Positions 8,962-17,334 are shown, numbered from the stretch's first letter. The stretch is DNA of 64,000 nucleotides from Dolichospermum compactum NIES-806 (GCF_002368115.1 NZ_AP018316.1:3730304-3794303), one strand, 5' to 3'. Made by a program: numbers and translations. The notes: generated from the sequence alone by a model not told the origin.

Positions 8962-9462
8962 ATGACAACCTTTCACCCTAACAGCCTGCGTTCCTACAGC
9001 CAAGAGGATGTACAGCAAATTCTGCAATTAGCGATCGCTCGTCAAGTAGACGATAATGATCAAGAATTTTCCTATCAGCAAATCCTGGAAATTGCCACAG
9101 AGTTACAAATATCACCCGATATCCTCCAACAAGCGGAACGGGATTGGTTAGGTAAACAAAACGAAGTTGAACAGCGTAAAGCTTTTAATCTTTATCGCCA
9201 AAGTAAATTTAAAAAACGTTTAGGCAATTACGCAATTATTAATATTTTTTTCCTAGGTATGGATGCCATTAGTGGCGGTATTTCTTGGTCACTTTATATC
9301 TTACTCGCTTGCGGATTAGCCATATCCTTAGATATTTGGAATACTTTTCAAACCAAAGGTGAAGATTACGAAATCGCCTTTCAAAGATGGAATCGCAACC
9401 ATCAAATTAAACAAACAATCAATACAGTTTTAAATAAGTGGTTTAAAGTATTTAGCCCTTAA
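8962..9462 (+). CDS. 2TM-domain membrane protein
   Basis: 166 aa. The N-terminal half is soluble and helical: SYSQEDVQQIL, then a second segment with an EIATELQISPDIL helix, a pattern seen in cyanobacterial 2TM proteins. Two hydrophobic segments follow (about 93-108 IINIFFLGMDAISGG; 111-128 SLYILLACGLAISLDIW), separated by a very short turn, matching the 2TM domain. The tail is basic and cytoplasmic in character. Function of the family is unknown. The upstream region starts after the family B MITE. Confidence 0.7.
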   Translation: MTTFHPNSLRSYSQEDVQQILQLAIARQVDDNDQEFSYQQILEIATELQISPDILQQAERDWLGKQNEVEQRKAFNLYRQSKFKKRLGNYAIINIFFLGMDAISGGISWSLYILLACGLAISLDIWNTFQTKGEDYEIAFQRWNRNHQIKQTINTVLNKWFKVFSP

Positions 9463-9489
9463 ACCTGATAAGCTGTTACGCAGCTAAAT

Positions 9490-9669
9490 TTAATAAACGC
9501 TTCCTCTCTTTGCTGTACCATTATTAAAAGCCTGTTTAAGTTCCTCGGCATTAGTTAAAATTTCAGTCCTTTTTTTCTCAATTCGTTGCTTTTGCATAAA
9601 CTCAAATAAATACTCTCGATCTTCTGTAGGTAAACTTTCTATAGAATTAATAATTTCCTGTAAAGTCAT
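9490..9669 (-). CDS. Short antitoxin-like protein, truncated duplicate of the antitoxin at 10223-10453
   Basis: 59 aa, ATG at 9669, stop at 9490-9492. The sequence from MTLQEIINSIESLPTEDREY through NGTAKRGSV is nearly the same as the 76-aa antitoxin at 10223-10453, but ends after SVY, losing the C-terminal DDLIADLL segment that overlaps the toxin gene in the other copy. No toxin follows it. Its 5' end abuts a PIN-domain gene fragment on the same strand. Probably a non-functional or anti-addiction remnant. Confidence 0.6.
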   Translation of the reverse strand: MTLQEIINSIESLPTEDREYLFEFMQKQRIEKKRTEILTNAEELKQAFNNGTAKRGSVY

Positions 9670-9727
9670 AAAGTTGTCGTTCTAGGGCAACATCTATAAT
9701 TATGTTGGTATTAAGCAAGACTTTCAC
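9647..9727 (-). pseudogene. VapC-like PIN-domain toxin, N-terminal fragment
   Basis: A GTG at 9727 opens a frame reading VKVLLNTNIIIDVALERQ and then stops after 26 codons. This is the first strand of a PIN domain: the expected LLDTN acidic residue is Asn here, followed by IIIDVALERQ. The GTG overlaps the stop of the preceding small gene by GTGA, a usual antitoxin-toxin coupling. The rest of the PIN domain is replaced by the duplicated antitoxin at 9490-9669, so the toxin is dead. Confidence 0.65.
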
Positions 9728-9918
9728 AAGTTATGTTTCTCCTTTAAATATTCCCATTTAGCTTGATCTGGATCAAAATCAGGAGGTGCAGGTTGGGTTT
9801 TTTCAAACCAGTTTTGCAAAGTCTTGATTTTAGTTCGTCTTTTTGGTGTTTCTGGCGCTGGTTCACTGGTTGGGTCTGTGGTATGATCAAGTTTATATGC
9901 TTGCATAATGTTTTTCAT
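9724..9918 (-). CDS. Small antitoxin-like protein of a broken vapBC-type pair
   Basis: 64 aa from ATG 9918; an internal ATG at 9906 (MQAYKLDH) is an alternative start. The N-terminus resembles cyanobacterial PIN-associated antitoxins that begin MQAYK, and the C-terminus (WEYLKEKHNL) their usual tail. The middle is short and rich in Pro and Thr, suggesting an internal deletion. Its TGA stop overlaps the GTG of the PIN fragment by 4 bp. Assignment rests on context and weak resemblance. Confidence 0.5.
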   Translation of the reverse strand: MKNIMQAYKLDHTTDPTSEPAPETPKRRTKIKTLQNWFEKTQPAPPDFDPDQAKWEYLKEKHNL

Positions 9919-9960
9919 AAAACTCTGTTTTTATATTATCATCTGTTAGAAGAATTCATT

Positions 9961-10248
9961 TTAATAAACTTCATCATGACTGCCAATATCTATCAATAAA
10001 ATAACCACTTCTAATAACTCTTCATCCTCAGAGAAATTAAAGATAATTCTACAATCATAAGCAACAGAACAAGACCATAAACCTGCTAAATCACCTCCTA
10101 ATTTATGAGACTTCAAAGACGGTGTGAATGGATCATTTGCCAAAAGTCTTAATACGTTAATAATTTGATTTTTTAATTGTGGGTTTTTGTTTGTAATCTT
10201 CTTGAAAGACCTTTTAAATCCACTACTCCAGACAACTTCCATCATCAT
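9961..10248 (-). CDS. RelE/YafQ-type mRNA interferase toxin
   Basis: 95 aa (three consecutive ATGs at 10248, 10245 and 10242; start uncertain). It fits the RelE superfamily: WSSGFKRSFKKITNKNPQ at the N-terminus, DPFTPSLKSHKLGGDLAGLWSCSV in the middle and YDCRIIFNF leading to the C-terminal strand. Such toxins cleave mRNA at the ribosome. The frame overlaps the end of the upstream antitoxin gene by 26 bp, the typical coupled arrangement. Confidence 0.82.
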   Translation of the reverse strand: MMMEVVWSSGFKRSFKKITNKNPQLKNQIINVLRLLANDPFTPSLKSHKLGGDLAGLWSCSVAYDCRIIFNFSEDEELLEVVILLIDIGSHDEVY

Positions 10249-10453
10249 CTCCCAGTAAATCAGCGATTAAATCATCAACGCTTCCTTTTTTTGCTGTACC
10301 ATTCTTAAAAGCTTGTTTAACTTCCTCCGCATTAGTTAAAATTTCAGTCCTTTTTTTCTCAATTCGTTGCTTTTGAAGAAACTCAAATAAATACTCTCGA
10401 TCTTCTGTGGGTAAATTTTCTATAGAATTAATAATTTCTTGTAAAGTCATCAT
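10223..10453 (-). CDS. Antitoxin of RelE-type toxin-antitoxin pair
   Basis: 76 aa (ATG at 10453 or 10450). Helical, charged protein starting MTLQEIINSIENLPTEDREY. The C-terminal GSVDDLIADLLGDD is a likely toxin-wrapping segment. It precedes and overlaps the RelE-type toxin gene by 26 bp. A truncated near-copy at 9490-9669 shows the locus was partly duplicated. The pair probably autoregulates, although no operator was identified. Confidence 0.75.
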   Translation of the reverse strand: MMTLQEIINSIENLPTEDREYLFEFLQKQRIEKKRTEILTNAEEVKQAFKNGTAKKGSVDDLIADLLGDDDGSCLE

Positions 10454-10501
10454 AGAAACTCCTAATTAAGTAAATCATGCGTTTTTTAATTCTATTTTAA
10501 G

Positions 10502-10705
10502 TCATAAAGTTATTTCTCCAGAAATTGGATCAACGGTATGATTCCGTATTTCATCTCTGCGTTTTTTAGCTTCTGTGTTCCAACTCTTTTGGATGTTTTC
10601 ATCAATATCAGATTCTAGACTTTCAATTAGTTTTTCTACTAAAAATACTCGGCTAGAACTGGGTAAAGACAAGGCTTCGTAAATTAATTCTTCAACTGAT
10701 AGCAT
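10502..10705 (-). CDS. Orphan addiction-module antitoxin (unstable antitoxin family)
   Basis: 67 aa. The N-terminus MLSVEELIYEALSLPSSSR followed by VEKLIESL matches the addiction-module antitoxin family that usually precedes a RelE/ParE toxin. The C-terminal RRDEIRNHTVDPISGEI is also typical. The next gene on the strand is another antitoxin, so the cognate toxin is missing here. Confidence 0.72.
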   Translation of the reverse strand: MLSVEELIYEALSLPSSSRVFLVEKLIESLESDIDENIQKSWNTEAKKRRDEIRNHTVDPISGEITL

Positions 10706-10856
10706 AATTATTTATATTCCCTGTAAATTGAATTGAGAATAGGCACAAACAAAGACTTTATCCACAAGCCATTTTATCATTGTTTCTGTGGAAATGTCAT
10801 ATTGAGGATGAATGTGTTTCTACAACAGTAAACAAATCTTCATCTCCCTTCCCATA

Positions 10857-10901
10857 AGAAAACCGCCTGTAAGTGCAGAAAATAACAACAAGCGGTTTTC
10901 T
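10857..10901 (-). terminator. Hairpin terminator downstream of prfA
   Basis: On the minus strand an AGAAAACCGC stem pairs with GCGGTTTTCT around a 25-nt loop and is followed by TTAT. It lies just beyond the prfA stop, at the end of the ribosomal super-operon. Confidence 0.6.
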
Positions 10902-10929
10902 AAGATATTTAGGAAGTTAATGAAGTTAA

Positions 10930-12030
10930 TTAGCTACTAGAACCAGAAGCGGCTAATTCTGCTAACCGTTCTTGTTGATCTTGCGATATACAAGATTGAA
11001 TTACCGTCTCTATATCACCTTCCAAAACAGGGTTAAGGGTAAAATTTTGACCTAAACGGTGGTCTGTCACCCGACTATCTTTATAATTGTAGGTGCGAAT
11101 TTTTTCCGAACGAGAACCTGTACCAACTTGCGATCGCCGCATTGAAGTTACAGCCTCCTGTTGTTCTCGCAATTTCAACTCATACAACTTAGCCCGGAGA
11201 ATTTGCATCGCCCGTTCCTTATTCTGCAACTGACTCCGTTCTTCTGTACAGAAAATCCGAATCCCAGTGGGTTTGTGGAACAAATCAGCCGCAGTTTCCA
11301 CCTTATTCACGTTTTGTCCACCCGCACCACCAGAACGCGCCGTACTCATTTCAATATCTTTCGGGTCAATGTGGATTTCCACTTCATCCACTTCTGGCAT
11401 AATCGCTATAGTCGCCGTTGAAGTGTGAACCCTACCTCCCGATTCCGTTGCTGGTACACGCTGAACACGATGTACACCAGATTCAAACTTCAGCTTACTA
11501 TAAACACTATCACCTTGAATTTCTAGAATTACTTCTTTAAACCCGCCCATTTCTCCCAAGGATTCGCTAACTAGCTTCACCTTCCAACCTTGGACATCAG
11601 CATAGCGGGAATACATCCGCAGTAAATCCCCAGCCCAGATACTAGCTTCATCACCACCGGTACCAGCGCGAATTTCCAACATAATGTTTTTATCATCGTT
11701 GGGGTCACGGGGTAGCAGCAACACCTTTAAGCGGCTTTCCAAATATTCTAGCTTTTCTTCTAATTCACTAACTTCCAAGGCCGCCATTTGATGCAACTCT
11801 AGATCGCTATTGGACTCTTTGAGGATCTGACGCGCCCCTACCAATTCATCCTGGACTGTTTTCCAAGTTTCATAGGTATTAACTACCTCTTCCAAAGAAG
11901 AACGAGACTTAGCAATTTTTTGATACTCATCGGGATTACTAGCAGTATCAGGATCGGCTAAACGGCGTGTTAATTCATGAAAAGTTTGTTCAACAGATTT
12001 AAGTTTCTCCAGTAAGTATGATTCTGCCAT
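10930..12030 (-). CDS. prfA: Peptide chain release factor 1
   Basis: 366 aa from the ATG at 12030 (MAESYLLEKL); an upstream in-frame start would add 15 unlikely residues. RF1 recognises UAA and UAG and triggers release of the finished protein. The stop-codon-reading motif is PAT (in RVQRVPATES), the RF1 type. The peptidyl-tRNA hydrolysis motif GGQ lies in ARSGGAGGQNVNKVE. An N-terminal coiled coil is present. It is the last gene of the ribosomal cluster, 121 bp after rpmE, with a hairpin terminator following. Confidence 0.97.
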   Translation of the reverse strand: MAESYLLEKLKSVEQTFHELTRRLADPDTASNPDEYQKIAKSRSSLEEVVNTYETWKTVQDELVGARQILKESNSDLELHQMAALEVSELEEKLEYLESRLKVLLLPRDPNDDKNIMLEIRAGTGGDEASIWAGDLLRMYSRYADVQGWKVKLVSESLGEMGGFKEVILEIQGDSVYSKLKFESGVHRVQRVPATESGGRVHTSTATIAIMPEVDEVEIHIDPKDIEMSTARSGGAGGQNVNKVETAADLFHKPTGIRIFCTEERSQLQNKERAMQILRAKLYELKLREQQEAVTSMRRSQVGTGSRSEKIRTYNYKDSRVTDHRLGQNFTLNPVLEGDIETVIQSCISQDQQERLAELAASGSSS

Positions 12031-12151
12031 GATGACTATAAATGCTCCTAAAAAATAACAAGTTGGCTCAAGCATTAAATGACAAGCGACCCAGCACTAT
12101 GCAGGGTCGTCTGTGGCTTCCGCCACACTATCAACAGCTACAGCCAACCAG

Positions 12152-12388
12152 CTACTTTTGATTATCGTCGCCAGTTTGAGTGCTGGACATACCATACTTA
12201 CGCAGGAAGCGTTCTACACGACCTTCAGTATCAATCATTTTTTGAGTACCAGTGTAGAAGGGGTGATTTCCAGACCAAACATCTACGTGGAGTTCGGGCT
12301 TAGTAGCACCAATGGTCATAACTACTTGACCATTACAGTAGACTTTAGCGTCTGGATACCATTTGGGATGAATATCAGGTTTAGCCAT
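12152..12388 (-). CDS. rpmE: 50S ribosomal protein L31
   Basis: 78 aa, MAKPDIHPKWY start, DVWSGNHPFYTG core. Only one Cys is present (VYCNG) and the zinc-binding CxxC is replaced by WSGN, so this is a zinc-independent (C-minus) L31. It lies 196 bp after rpsI, a gap filled with CTCCTGA-type short repeats. Confidence 0.95.
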   Translation of the reverse strand: MAKPDIHPKWYPDAKVYCNGQVVMTIGATKPELHVDVWSGNHPFYTGTQKMIDTEGRVERFLRKYGMSSTQTGDDNQK

Positions 12389-12479
12389 TGTTTTTTTGTG
12401 GGGAATCTATATAAATTTAGAACTGAGAATAGGGAACTGGAGATTGGATACTGGGTAAAAAGTTTTTCCCTCTTTCTGA

Positions 12480-12585
12480 ACTCCTGAATTCTGATAGCTT
12501 TCACGTAGTGTGCTGAAGGCATAGGGTGGCGTTAGCCATACTCCTGAATTCTGAACTTCTGAACTCCTGACTCCTACTCCTATCT
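12480..12585. repeat. Dispersed GGCGTTAGCCATACTCCTGA repeat region
   Basis: Intergenic rpsI-rpmE sequence with tandem CTCCTGAATTCTGA / CTCCTGACTCCT units around GGCGTTAGCCATA. The same core occurs at 41296-41386 and, inverted, at 54720-54801. Confidence 0.65.
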
Positions 12586-13001
12586 TAGCGTTTCGAGTAT
12601 TGAGGAGCTTTGCGGGCTTTGTGCAAACCGTATTTCTTCCGTTCTTTAGCTCGTGGATCACGAGTTAAATAGCCTTCAGTTTTCAGCGGTGAACGGTTGT
12701 CTGGGTCAAGTTGACATAAAGCCCGGGCCACACCTAGACGAATAGAATCTGCTTGTCCAGTTAAGCCACCACCTTCAGCTTTGACCACGATGTCGTATTC
12801 GCTTTCCAATCCCAAGGTTTCCAAAGGAGCTTTGATAGCGCCTAAGTAGTTAGGATTGAATTGGAAATACAAATCTCCATCTTTACCGTTAACAGTCATT
12901 TTCCCTTCACCGGGAACTAGACGAACTCTAGCGACAGAGGCTTTCCGACGACCAGTACCCCAATAAACAGCACGTCCGCTAGTAATTTCTGCTACCTGCA
13001 T
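12585..13001 (-). CDS. rpsI: 30S ribosomal protein S9
   Basis: 138 aa. Family motifs GRRKASVARVRLVPG and the basic C-terminal tail KKYGLHKARKAPQYSKR, which in bacteria reaches the P-site tRNA, are present. The start overlaps the rplM stop by one base, so the two are translationally coupled. Confidence 0.97.
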   Translation of the reverse strand: MQVAEITSGRAVYWGTGRRKASVARVRLVPGEGKMTVNGKDGDLYFQFNPNYLGAIKAPLETLGLESEYDIVVKAEGGGLTGQADSIRLGVARALCQLDPDNRSPLKTEGYLTRDPRAKERKKYGLHKARKAPQYSKR

Positions 13002-13456
13002 TAGTTTTCTCCAGGAATTGTACTAATTGTGATTTCTTTGGGTTGTTGTGCTGCATGAGGATGGGTTGGACCTGCATACACTTTCAGTTTGGTAAATAAC
13101 TGTTTACCCAAACTATTTTTAGGTAACATACCCTTAATAGCGTGTTCGAGAATTCTTTCTGGTAATCGCTGTTGTAACTTGGCGAAAGTTTCTGTTTTCA
13201 TACCACCGGGACGACCAGAATGGCGACGGTAAAGCTTTTGAGTGCGCTTTTTACCTGTTACTGCCACTTTCTCAGCATTGATAATAATGACAAAATCCCC
13301 CGTATCTAAATGGGGAGTATATTCGGCTTTTCTTTTGCCTCTGAGGATCATAGCGACTTCACTCGCCAGACGACCCAGACGTTTATCTGTCGCGTCTACT
13401 AAGTACCAATCACGCTCAAGAGATGCTTGAGGGGGAAGGTAGGTTTTACTACTCAT
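13001..13456 (-). CDS. rplM: 50S ribosomal protein L13
   Basis: 151 aa. DATDKRLGRLASEVAMILRG and the KGMLPKNSLGKQLFTKLKVY region identify L13, an early assembly protein of the large subunit. It is 48 bp after truA, with a TTGTCAG tandem repeat just upstream of its start. Confidence 0.97.
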   Translation of the reverse strand: MSSKTYLPPQASLERDWYLVDATDKRLGRLASEVAMILRGKRKAEYTPHLDTGDFVIIINAEKVAVTGKKRTQKLYRRHSGRPGGMKTETFAKLQQRLPERILEHAIKGMLPKNSLGKQLFTKLKVYAGPTHPHAAQQPKEITISTIPGEN

Positions 13457-13465
13457 TTTTTGTCC

Positions 13466-13494
13466 TTTGTCAGTTGTCAGTTGTCAGTTGTCTT
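13466..13494. repeat. STRR heptad repeat (TTGTCAG)n
   Basis: About four tandem TTGTCAG units between truA and rplM; part of the heptad family found in many gaps of this operon. Confidence 0.8.
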
Positions 13495-13504
13495 TGGTCA
13501 TGAT

Positions 13505-14338
13505 TCATGATTTATGACCCATGACTAGGTATGGTTGGGTGTCATACCAAATTTTTGGCGGAAAGGGAAAATCGGGATAACCGACTCTCAACAAGCATAA
13601 CCCGTGAGCAGGTGCAGAATATTTCACTTCTTCCCGGCGTTCCTGTTGCCAGATATCAGTGAAGTCATCTAGAGTCCGCTGACCAGAACCTACTTGTACT
13701 ACCATTCCTATCAACAGCCGCACCATGCCATATAAAAATCCATCAGCCTGAATTTCAATATGGATAAATGATCCACTCCGACGACATTCTACTGCTTGCA
13801 CTTCTACCCAGGAATGCGATCGCGCTGACCCAGCCCGTTCAAAAGCAGATAAATGGTGTTTTCCCAGCAGTGGTTTTAAGGCAGACGTAATTAAGGCTTC
13901 ATCTAAAGGGGCATAATAATAATGCCAACTAAAAGGTTGCGCGAATAAATTCGGTAACTCTTCAGTGTAGATAGTGTAGCGATATCGACGATAAATCGCG
14001 CTAAAACGAGCGTGCCAACTGCCACTTACACCTGCTGATGCCCTAATTAATATACCTGGGGGCAAGTACCCATTTAGCACCTTTGCCCACCTGTGAGCAG
14101 GAATTAAACTTGCGGCTTGAAAATGAGCTACTTGAGCGGCAGCATGGACTCCAGAATCAGTTCGACCTGCTCCGTGGAGTGTCACATGATACCCTAGAAC
14201 AGTTGCGATTGCTGTTTCTATCTCTTCTTGAACAGTTCGCTGTCCTTTTTGTCTTTGCCAACCGTGAAAATGAGTACCTATATACTGAATGACTAAGGCT
14301 ACTCGCTGAGTCTGATTTTGCTGGCGGCTTTCTAACAT
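13505..14338 (-). CDS. truA: tRNA pseudouridine(38-40) synthase
   Basis: 277 aa. TruA isomerises uridines 38, 39 and 40 in the anticodon arm of tRNAs. The catalytic Asp sits in GAGRTDSGVHA (near residue 61), and YIGTHFHGWQRQKGQRTVQ is the N-terminal signature. GFLYGMVRLLIG is the conserved RNA-binding region near the end. Its place between rplQ and rplM is standard in cyanobacteria. Confidence 0.96.
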   Translation of the reverse strand: MLESRQQNQTQRVALVIQYIGTHFHGWQRQKGQRTVQEEIETAIATVLGYHVTLHGAGRTDSGVHAAAQVAHFQAASLIPAHRWAKVLNGYLPPGILIRASAGVSGSWHARFSAIYRRYRYTIYTEELPNLFAQPFSWHYYYAPLDEALITSALKPLLGKHHLSAFERAGSARSHSWVEVQAVECRRSGSFIHIEIQADGFLYGMVRLLIGMVVQVGSGQRTLDDFTDIWQQERREEVKYSAPAHGLCLLRVGYPDFPFPPKIWYDTQPYLVMGHKS

Positions 14339-14342
14339 AATT

Positions 14343-14414
14343 TAGTCAGTGGTCAGTGGTCAGTGGTCAGTAGTCAGTGGATATTTTCCCCTGTTCCCTG
14401 TTCCCTGTTCCCTC
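14343..14414. repeat. Two STRR arrays: (GTCAGTG)n and (CCCTGTT)n
   Basis: Tandem heptads GGTCAGT (14344-14380) followed by TTCCCTG units (14390-14413) fill the gap between rplQ and truA. Confidence 0.8.
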
Positions 14415-14426
14415 TTGCCAATAACT

Positions 14427-14777
14427 TTAAACTAGTTCAATAATCGCCATTTCAGCATGATCACCTCGACGGGGGACGGTATGCAAAATGCGAGTATAAC
14501 CACCTTGACGGTTAGCATACCGAGTAGGAGCTTGCTCGAATAGTGCATGAACTAAAGTTTGGTCGTAGATATAACCCAGTGCTTTTCGACGAGATGCTAA
14601 AGAGCCATCTTTAGCTAGGGTAATCATTTTATCTACTTCACTGCGTACAACTTTAGCTCTGATTAAAGTTGTAGTAATTCGACCATGACGTACCAACTCT
14701 GTTGTCAAGGCTCTGAGAAGAGCTTTACGTTGATCCGCTGGTTTACTAAGTTTTTTGACTCGGCAACGATGACGCAT
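14427..14777 (-). CDS. rplQ: 50S ribosomal protein L17
   Basis: 116 aa. MRHRCRVKKLSKPADQRKAL and LVRHGRITTTLIRAK are the L17 signatures. Located 39 bp after rpoA, the conserved alpha-operon end. Confidence 0.97.
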   Translation of the reverse strand: MRHRCRVKKLSKPADQRKALLRALTTELVRHGRITTTLIRAKVVRSEVDKMITLAKDGSLASRRKALGYIYDQTLVHALFEQAPTRYANRQGGYTRILHTVPRRGDHAEMAIIELV

Positions 14778-14816
14778 AACAATGCACTAATGAAGTTTCA
14801 TTTATTGGTTTTTGAC

Positions 14817-15761
14817 TTAGCTGGGCTTAGAGCTTCTTTCTTGAGGTAAGGTAATACCTAAGCGACGCTGTAAAGCTTCCACTACTTCTTCCGCTGACTT
14901 TTGACCAAAGTTTTTGATTTCTAACAGGTCTTCTTGGGTGTAATCCAATAAGTCGGCTACGGAATTTACTTGGGCGCGTTTTAAACAGTTATAAGCTCTA
15001 ACAGATAACTGTAGCTCTTCAATGGGGATTTGGGCGGTGGGATCATCTGGGATATCTGAACCCGTGTCTGTTGGTTCTAAGGAGATATCTTTTAATGGGT
15101 TAAATAAATCTACCAAAATTCCAGCAGCAGATGATAGTGCTTCTTGAGGAGAAATACTACCATTAGTCCATACTTCCAAAAGAAGTCGATCTTTCAAAGA
15201 GCCATCGCCACGGGCTTCTTCAACACTATAGTTAACCTTTCGCACGGGCATAAACACTGAGTCAATTTGGAGAAAATCCAAAGATGTGGCTTCTTCTCTG
15301 CCTCGTTCTACAGTCCGGTAGCCTTTGCCTCGCTCAATCCGAAATTCCATTTCCAGTTTTCCACCCTCAGCGATGGTGGCGATATACTGAGTCGGGTCAA
15401 TCACTTCTACTTCACTAGGTAAATCGAAATGTGCCACAGTTACTGTTGCTGGTCCATGCACAAGTAAACGACCAATTTGGGGTTGAGAAGAATAACTCTT
15501 AAGAATGACATCCTTCATTCGCATGAGGATTTCCAGTACGTCTTCCCTTACCCCTGGAACTGTTGCAAACTCATGACTAACTTCAGCAATTCTCACTGCT
15601 GTCACTGATGTCCCTTCCAAGTTAGAAAGTAAAACTCGCCGCAACGCGTTGCCAACAGTTGTCCCTTGACCGCGCTCTAGGGGTTCTAGAACGAACTTAC
15701 TGTAATAGCTCCGACTTTCCTCAGCATTAGACTCTACACATTCAATTTGAAACTGCGCCAC
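14817..15761 (-). CDS. rpoA: DNA-directed RNA polymerase subunit alpha
   Basis: 314 aa from a GTG at 15761 (V/MAQFQIECVE), which restores the standard cyanobacterial length and is preceded by a GGAGG ribosome-binding site; a start at 15791 would add ten unconserved residues. The N-terminal dimerisation domain contains LEPLERGQGTTVGNALRR. After an acidic linker, the alpha-CTD (about 235-300) has SVRAYNCLKRAQVNSVADLL and NFGQKSAEEV, which contact UP elements and activators. Confidence 0.96.
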   Translation of the reverse strand: MAQFQIECVESNAEESRSYYSKFVLEPLERGQGTTVGNALRRVLLSNLEGTSVTAVRIAEVSHEFATVPGVREDVLEILMRMKDVILKSYSSQPQIGRLLVHGPATVTVAHFDLPSEVEVIDPTQYIATIAEGGKLEMEFRIERGKGYRTVERGREEATSLDFLQIDSVFMPVRKVNYSVEEARGDGSLKDRLLLEVWTNGSISPQEALSSAAGILVDLFNPLKDISLEPTDTGSDIPDDPTAQIPIEELQLSVRAYNCLKRAQVNSVADLLDYTQEDLLEIKNFGQKSAEEVVEALQRRLGITLPQERSSKPS

Positions 15762-15796
15762 GGAGTAGCCTCCCTCACTTCGTAAAGTCAAAATTC

Positions 15797-15838
15797 AAAA
15801 GTCAACAGTCAACAGTCAAAAGTTGACAGTTAACTGTT
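15797..15838. repeat. STRR-like (GTCAACA)n repeat
   Basis: Tandem AAGTCAACAGTCAACAGTCA units between rpsK and rpoA, a variant of the TTGTCAG heptad read in the other direction. Confidence 0.65.
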
Positions 15839-15851
15839 AGATGAGAAAAGT

Positions 15852-16247
15852 TTAAACTCGACGGCGCTTGGGTGGACGGCAACCGTTGTGGGGAATTGGG
15901 GTAATATCCCGAATGAGTGTAATTTCTAATCCTGCACCTTGAAGCGCCCGAATAGCGGTTTCTCTACCTGCACCGGGGCCACTCACCATAACTTCGATTT
16001 GCCGCATTCCTTGGTCTGTGGCTCGTCTAGCTGCGCTTTCCGCAGCGGTTTGTGCGGCAAAGGGTGTTCCCTTTTTTGCCCCTTTAAATCCACTAGAACC
16101 AGCACTTGCCCAGGAGATAACATCTCCATTTTGATCGGTAATCGTGACAATGCTATTGTTGAAGGTAGACTGAATGTAGGCAACCCCATTGGGTACGTTC
16201 CGTTTCTGCTTTTTGCTCCCGGATTTTTTTGTTGGTTGTCTGGCCAT
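15852..16247 (-). CDS. rpsK: 30S ribosomal protein S11
   Basis: 131 aa. GVAYIQSTFNNSIVTITDQNG and the C-terminal IRDITPIPHNGCRPPKRRRV are diagnostic. It forms part of the platform binding the mRNA exit region. 54 bp after rpsM. Confidence 0.97.
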   Translation of the reverse strand: MARQPTKKSGSKKQKRNVPNGVAYIQSTFNNSIVTITDQNGDVISWASAGSSGFKGAKKGTPFAAQTAAESAARRATDQGMRQIEVMVSGPGAGRETAIRALQGAGLEITLIRDITPIPHNGCRPPKRRRV

Positions 16248-16301
16248 ATTTCTTTAGTGAATTTAAGGTACAACTTGCTAATTCCAGCAAGTTTAGAAAA
16301 A

Positions 16302-16682
16302 TTATTTGCCAGGGGCTTTCTTCTTACCAGCCACTGTCTGTCTTCTACCACGTCTGGTTCTAGCGTTGGTACGGGTTCTTTGCCCACGCACTGGTAAGCC
16401 CATGCGGTGTCTCCGACCTCTGTAACAGCCAATATCAACTAAACGCTTAATATTTAGTCCTTCTAAACGGCGTAAATCTCCTTCAACTTGATAGTTGCTT
16501 TCGATTTCTCCTCTGAGGGCTGCCACATCAGCATCGGACAGGTCTTTGACGCGGGTATCTGGGTTAACACCAGTAGCTGCGAGAATTTGATGTGATCTAG
16601 TTAAGCCAATTCCGTAAATGTATGTTAGACCAATTTCTACACGCTTATCGCGGGGAAGGTCTACGCCGGAAATCCGTGCCAC
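16302..16682 (-). CDS. rpsM: 30S ribosomal protein S13
   Basis: 126 aa. MARISGVDLPRDKRVEIGLT start, helix-two-turn-helix GIGLTRSHQIL, and basic tail RGQRTRTNARTRRGRRQT, which contacts P-site tRNA. First gene of the S13-S11-alpha-L17 block. Confidence 0.97.
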   Translation of the reverse strand: MARISGVDLPRDKRVEIGLTYIYGIGLTRSHQILAATGVNPDTRVKDLSDADVAALRGEIESNYQVEGDLRRLEGLNIKRLVDIGCYRGRRHRMGLPVRGQRTRTNARTRRGRRQTVAGKKKAPGK

Positions 16683-16788
16683 AATGAATCTCTCCCTATT
16701 GTTTTCGTAGTTGCAGTTAGCAAAGTGCGATAGTTTTTTCTTGTTCGGTTAATTGTCGCGGATTTGACTTTGCTTTGATAGATAGCTT

Positions 16789-16902
16789 CTATCCTTGGCG
16801 TTGCTTGTGTTTGGGATTTTCACAAATCACCATTACGCGACCTCGACGCTTGATCACGCTGCACTTTTCACAAATTTTCTTAACTGAGGCTCTGACTTTC
16901 AT
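16789..16902 (-). CDS. rpmJ: 50S ribosomal protein L36
   Basis: 37 aa. Start ATG at 16902 and TAG at 16789-16791. The sequence begins MKVRASVKKICEKCSVIKR, with zinc ligands CEKC (Cys11, Cys14), Cys27 and His32. It sits between infA and rpsM, the usual place. Confidence 0.96.
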   Translation of the reverse strand: MKVRASVKKICEKCSVIKRRGRVMVICENPKHKQRQG

Positions 16903-17080
16903 GCCTTTTAAAATTGACTCCAAATAGTAAATTATAGCATTTCTAGAAGAAATATTTCAGTTATGTAACGAGAAAAATACCAGTTAGTTTGTGGTAAGAT
17001 TCTGTGATTACAGCAGATTGTAGGTAAACTAAGTACAGAATTTTAACCAAAAACCAAGCATCAAGGGTTTTTACATCTTG

Positions 17081-17101
17081 ACTCCTGACTCCTGACTCCT
17101 G
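17081..17101. repeat. STRR heptad (CTCCTGA)n
   Basis: Three tandem GACTCCT heptads in the infA-rpmJ gap. Confidence 0.7.
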
Positions 17102-17109
17102 CTATAGAT

Positions 17110-17334
17110 TTATTTCTTCCGCAGACGATAGGTGATTCTACCTTTGGTTAAGTCGTAGGGTGTTAATTCAACTTTGACGCGATCGCCAGGTAAAATCTTG
17201 ATGTAATTACGGCGAATTTTCCCAGAAATGTGTGCTAGGACATTAAAGCCGTTATCTAAGTCAACACGAAACATTGCATTAGGCAACGATTCGGTGACAG
17301 TCCCTTCCATTTCAATTAGATCTTGCTTAGACAA
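17110..17334 (-). CDS. infA: Translation initiation factor IF-1
   Basis: 74 aa, a single S1-like OB fold: [39 protein letters not shown], and ending [10 protein letters not shown]. It binds the 30S A site during initiation. Flanked by 207-bp gaps on each side, so it may have its own regulation, though no promoter was identified. Confidence 0.97.

Noticed and set aside
12079..12522. Several overlapping ORFs on both strands around rpmE
   Set aside because: Shadows of rpmE and of the CTCCTGA repeats.
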